Part shown: piece after piece, positions 14,207 through 16,741 of the stretch
Layout: every line of letters begins with the position of its first letter
Numbering within the stretch: position 1 is the first letter of the stretch
Assembly (NCBI GenBank): GCA_017454585.1
Contig: JAFTCU010000100.1
Location: 1 to 16,741, forward strand
Length of the DNA stretch: 16,741 nucleotides
Direction of reading: 5' to 3'
Source: Thermoguttaceae bacterium
Lineage (GTDB): Bacteria > Planctomycetota > Planctomycetia > Pirellulales > Thermoguttaceae
The notes under the pieces: model-generated
What the model was told of the DNA's origin: nothing
Seen by the model: only the letters and a program-made list of their open reading frames with translations
Database searches by the model: none
Translations under genes and position numbers: made by a program

Positions 14207-14445
14207 GGAAATTCTCAAACCCCTCCAATTTACAAAATTTCAAAATCGTTAAAGTACAAAATCCTTTTAATCCTGTAAATCCGTGAAAATCCGTGTTTAA
14301 ATAAAGGGTGGAAGTGGATCAGGCTCGCACCTTGAAAAAAGACTCTGAGGTTTTTGGAATATTTTTATACATTGAACCGCTCCGCGTTTTAATTATTTTT
14401 TCGGTACACAGTCACCAGATGAACCAAAAAATTTTACCCAATTTG

Positions 14446-14475
14446 TAAAAAAGGCCCGACGTTTCCGCCGGGCCT
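14446..14475 (-). terminator. Rho-independent terminator of the esterase-fusion gene
   Basis: A 10-bp GC-rich stem (arms 14452-14461 and 14466-14475, one G-U pair) is closed on the minus strand by a GAAA tetraloop and followed by seven T. It lies 36 bases past the stop codon. It is the most canonical terminator in the window. The remaining sequence 14315-14445, between the repeat element and this terminator, is AT-rich and shows nothing I recognise. Confidence 0.93.
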
Positions 14476-14511
14476 CCCAATCTTCTGAGTCTTACTTCAC
14501 CCGCAACGGGA

Positions 14512-16518
14512 TCAATCCAGCCAGAACTTATACGCGCTCTTCAGGCTGGTCTGCCAGAAATCCCACGTATGCGCACCGGCGCGGAGCCGAAGCACGTGCG
14601 GGACCCGCTTCTTTTCCAGCGCGTCGTTGAAGAGGCAAACGCCCTCGATGAACTGGTCATCGTAGCCGCAGTCGATGAAGATGCGCACGCCGTTGAAGTT
14701 TTCCGGGAGTTTGGACGCCATCGTGAGCAGATCGTGCTCGTAGAAGAACGGGGTCAACCGCTCATCCCCTTCTTTGTGCCCCGGCTTGACGCACGTCTCG
14801 TAAAGCCAGATGAAATCTTTCTGGCTCATGCTCTGGATCTCCTCGTAAGTACGGATCGTCGGACTCATCGCGAAGCACGTCCCGAAAACGTCCGGGTGGC
14901 GCAGCGAGTAAAAGAGTGAGCCGTACCCACCTCGGGAAAGCCCGGCAATCGCGCGGTTTTCCGGCCCGGGTTTGCAGCGGAAGATGGATTCCACGTACGG
15001 GATCAGCTCCTTGATGAAGAAATCCTCGTAAAGGACCTTTCCTTCAAAATCGTTCCGCCAGCGCGCGTCCTTGCAGCTCGGCATGATGACGATCGCTTTT
15101 TCGGCACGATTCCGGAAAAACTCGTCCGAGATCCGTTTCATGTCGCCTTTTTTGCTCCACGCTTCACCCTGATCGACCCCTCCTCCGCCATGCAGCAGAT
15201 AAAGCGTCGGGTACTTGAAGCCGCTGACCAGGTACCCCTGCGGCAAATACGCGTAAAACTCGACGTCGTACCCCAAAATTTTGCTCGGGCAGCGCAGTTT
15301 TTCCAGCACCACGCTCGGTGACTGGCCGTCACGGACCTTCATCTGCTTCACACGGTTCTGCAGTCTCGCCACGGCCGCCGGGTTTTCTGGGAGCGGAGCG
15401 TCACTGAAGACCGACTCTTTCACCGTTGCGTTGGGCTGAAGCTCCGGCAGAAGCACCTCGAACACAATATTCACGACTTTCTGGTACTCGCCCGAGTCGT
15501 TCGTCATCGCGACCACCACGTCTTTTTCCGGGATCGCGATCATGAACTGGCAGTACATTCCATCTCCGCGGAAGACGTTGAAGCGGCACCTCCAGAACTG
15601 GAAGCCGTACCCCTGCGCCCAGTCACTGTTCGGGTCGTTCCCGTTGGAGACCTGGAAGGAAGTCGCCTGATCGACCCATTCCGCCGGGAGGAGCTGTTGG
15701 CCGTTCCACTGGCCGCGCTGGAGGATGAATTGGCCGAACTTCGCAATGTCCTCGGTCTTGAGGAAGAGTCCCGTCCCGCCTTTATTAATACCGTTCGGCG
15801 ATTCTTCCCAGTAGGGCGTTTCGATCCGCAACGGCTCGAAGAGGCGCGGCACCAAATAGTCGCGGATCGTCTGGCCGACCGCCTGCTGAACGGCGGCAGA
15901 AACCATGAAAGTCCCCGCCGTGTTGTAGCGGAAGAACGTCCCCGGCTCTTTGGTGAACGGCGAGGCGAAAAATTCTTTCTGCCAGCAGTCCCCCTCCTCG
16001 GGCCGCGAGAAATCCACCGGGAAAAGGCCCTTCAGCGGCGGCTCTTTTTCCTGACCACACGACATGGAAAGGAGGTGACGCAGGCGCGACTTTTTCAGAA
16101 GGTCGTATTTGTTCGCCGGTTCCGGGTTTTCAAAATCGGCGGGGAGGTAGTCTTTGAAAAGGTCCACGATCCGGTCGTCCAGACTGAGTTTTCCTTCCGA
16201 AACCGCGAAGCCGGCGGCCGTCGAGCAGAAACTCTTGCTCAGCGAGTAAAGCGCGTGCGTCGTTTCGGGAGAATGCGGCGCCCACCAGCATTCCCCGATC
16301 ACTTTTCCGTGACGCAGAACCATCACGCTGTTCGGCGAGACGACTTCCGCGTCCAGCCGGTCGATCAGCCTGGTCAGAACGTCCGATGAAACCCCTTGCG
16401 ACTCGGCCGTCGCGCGGGGGAGTTTCCCATTTTCATCGAGATTCTGCGCCTGAACCTGCGCCAGAACCATGAACACGAAAAGGAATAAACCGGTAACTGT
16501 GAGTAGTTTTCGTTTCAT
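14512..16518 (-). CDS. Secreted beta-lactamase-like / CE1-type esterase fusion
   Basis: A 668-residue exported protein with two serine-hydrolase domains. A signal peptide (MKRKLLTVTGLFLFVFMVL, cleaved about residue 24 after VQA) leads into a beta-lactamase-family (serine hydrolase, PF00144-type) domain, about 35-360. This has the SxxK motif S92-L-S-K95, RYNTAGT at 197-203 for the YxN motif, and RGDGMYCQF at 317-325 where the third motif lies. An esterase domain (PF00756-type, alpha/beta-hydrolase) spans about 400-668. It has HGGGG at 443-447, nucleophile GLSRGG with Ser528, Asp620/621 in GYDDQF as likely acid, and His650 in AHTW. Relatives include acetyl-xylan and feruloyl esterases. AAAGG precedes the ATG by seven bases. 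The upstream gene is a probable glycoside hydrolase 31 bases away, which suggests removal of acyl groups from polysaccharide. Substrates of both domains are unknown. Confidence 0.88.
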   Translation of the reverse strand: MKRKLLTVTGLFLFVFMVLAQVQAQNLDENGKLPRATAESQGVSSDVLTRLIDRLDAEVVSPNSVMVLRHGKVIGECWWAPHSPETTHALYSLSKSFCSTAAGFAVSEGKLSLDDRIVDLFKDYLPADFENPEPANKYDLLKKSRLRHLLSMSCGQEKEPPLKGLFPVDFSRPEEGDCWQKEFFASPFTKEPGTFFRYNTAGTFMVSAAVQQAVGQTIRDYLVPRLFEPLRIETPYWEESPNGINKGGTGLFLKTEDIAKFGQFILQRGQWNGQQLLPAEWVDQATSFQVSNGNDPNSDWAQGYGFQFWRCRFNVFRGDGMYCQFMIAIPEKDVVVAMTNDSGEYQKVVNIVFEVLLPELQPNATVKESVFSDAPLPENPAAVARLQNRVKQMKVRDGQSPSVVLEKLRCPSKILGYDVEFYAYLPQGYLVSGFKYPTLYLLHGGGGVDQGEAWSKKGDMKRISDEFFRNRAEKAIVIMPSCKDARWRNDFEGKVLYEDFFIKELIPYVESIFRCKPGPENRAIAGLSRGGYGSLFYSLRHPDVFGTCFAMSPTIRTYEEIQSMSQKDFIWLYETCVKPGHKEGDERLTPFFYEHDLLTMASKLPENFNGVRIFIDCGYDDQFIEGVCLFNDALEKKRVPHVLRLRAGAHTWDFWQTSLKSAYKFWLD

Positions 16519-16549
16519 CTTTTAACCTTTGCGGGGGTGGGGGAGAACA

Positions 16550-16741
16550 CTAAAAAACGAAGGGCAAACCGTCTTTCCAGCCGATGCGGACCTTCGAGAG
16601 GAACCACGTCGCTCCGTGCGTATCGTTTCCCTGGTAGAAGAGGTAGGTCTGACCGTCCGGCGCCGTGAAAATGCCCGGGTGGCCCGATTCGGAGGAACTC
16701 CACTGGCCTTTTGGACCGTTCGTGATCAGCGGAACGTCCCA
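16550..16741 (-). CDS. C-terminal end of a probable glycoside hydrolase (GH43-like)
   Basis: The frame is open from the right edge to a TAG at 16550-16552, giving the last 63 residues of a gene that starts outside the window. The sequence has SESGHPGIFTAPDGQTYLFY followed by QGNDTHGATWFLSK and ends in GWKDGLPFVF. Phrases such as GHPGIFTAPDG and YLFYQGN are typical of the last blade of five-bladed beta-propeller glycoside hydrolases (GH43, GH117 and related). The family cannot be fixed from this fragment. It lies 31 bases upstream of the esterase-fusion gene on the same strand, with no terminator between, so the two are probably one operon for carbohydrate breakdown. Confidence 0.7.
   Translation of the reverse strand, partial: WDVPLITNGPKGQWSSSESGHPGIFTAPDGQTYLFYQGNDTHGATWFLSKVRIGWKDGLPFVF

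Larger units (their letters stand above)
13984..14314. repeat. Nested inverted-repeat element of 331 bp
   Basis: The outer arms, 13984-14039 and 14259-14314, are each 56 nt and match at 54 positions as inverted repeats. Within each arm the pentamer GGATT recurs every 9-10 bases (14006, 14016, 14025, 14034 in the left arm). A second, inner inverted pair (14088-14123 and 14171-14206) is nested between them. The element lies between two convergent genes and has no open reading frame of note, no transposase and no target-site duplication that I can see. Motifs of this kind (ACACGGATTTTCACGGATT and CTTTGCG-type) are familiar from intergenic repeats of environmental bacteria, and the name MITE-like or BIME-like would fit. 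That it is mobile is inference. Confidence 0.85.

Noticed and set aside
13984..14314. A CRISPR array or an insertion sequence
   Set aside because: The repeats are inverted and nested rather than regularly spaced direct repeats with unique spacers, and there is no transposase frame or cas gene.
15697..16389. A 230-codon plus-strand frame opposite the esterase-fusion gene
   Set aside because: It has the Arg-rich composition of an antisense shadow, while the minus-strand frame has a signal peptide and two sets of catalytic motifs.

Overview
The window most likely comes from a member of the Planctomycetota. The clearest sign is the partial gene at the left edge: its protein carries the motif LEERQLLS about 30 residues from the start, the LExRxLLS signature found near the N-termini of exported planctomycete proteins. 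The autotransporter with cysteine clusters, the Gln/Pro/Ala-rich secretin-like protein and the carbohydrate-esterase-type hydrolases fit this placement. A carbohydrate-degrading, perhaps gut-associated lineage is possible, but that is inference.

Layout, left to right. (1) 1-4087, minus strand: the start of an LExRxLLS surface protein, then a large autotransporter-type outer-membrane protein with its own terminator and a repeat-containing upstream region. (2) 4392-6207, minus strand: purB (adenylosuccinate lyase, of the form resembling the eukaryotic enzyme) and rpsU (ribosomal protein bS21). rpsU has the best promoter, Shine-Dalgarno sequence and terminator in the window. (3) 6441-8849, plus strand, divergent from rpsU: a membrane-anchored protein with a long low-complexity linker and secretin-type N-domains, closed by a strong terminator. 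(4) 9034-13824, plus strand: rsmG, an HHxxxDG acyltransferase, ribD and holA, a tightly packed probable operon. The acyltransferase stop overlaps the ribD start (ATGA), and holA follows ribD by 16 bases. (5) 13825-14511: a gene-free convergent intergenic region holding a nested inverted-repeat element of about 331 bp. (6) 14512-16741, minus strand: a secreted beta-lactamase-like/esterase fusion, preceded 31 bases upstream by the C-terminal end of a probable glycoside hydrolase. These two look like a carbohydrate-processing operon.

Most of the window is housekeeping (purine and riboflavin synthesis, ribosome, 16S rRNA methylation, replication clamp loading), mixed with cell-envelope and secreted functions. 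I do not see a defence system, CRISPR array, phage, tRNA or rRNA gene. The most unusual structure is the nested palindrome at 13984-14314. Its outer 56-nt arms match at 54 positions, and its inner 36-nt arms are built from three 9-bp units whose variants differ between the arms. The autotransporter is also notable for a (Cys-x-x)n hinge and for complete avoidance of TTA, CTA and TCA codons outside its signal peptide.
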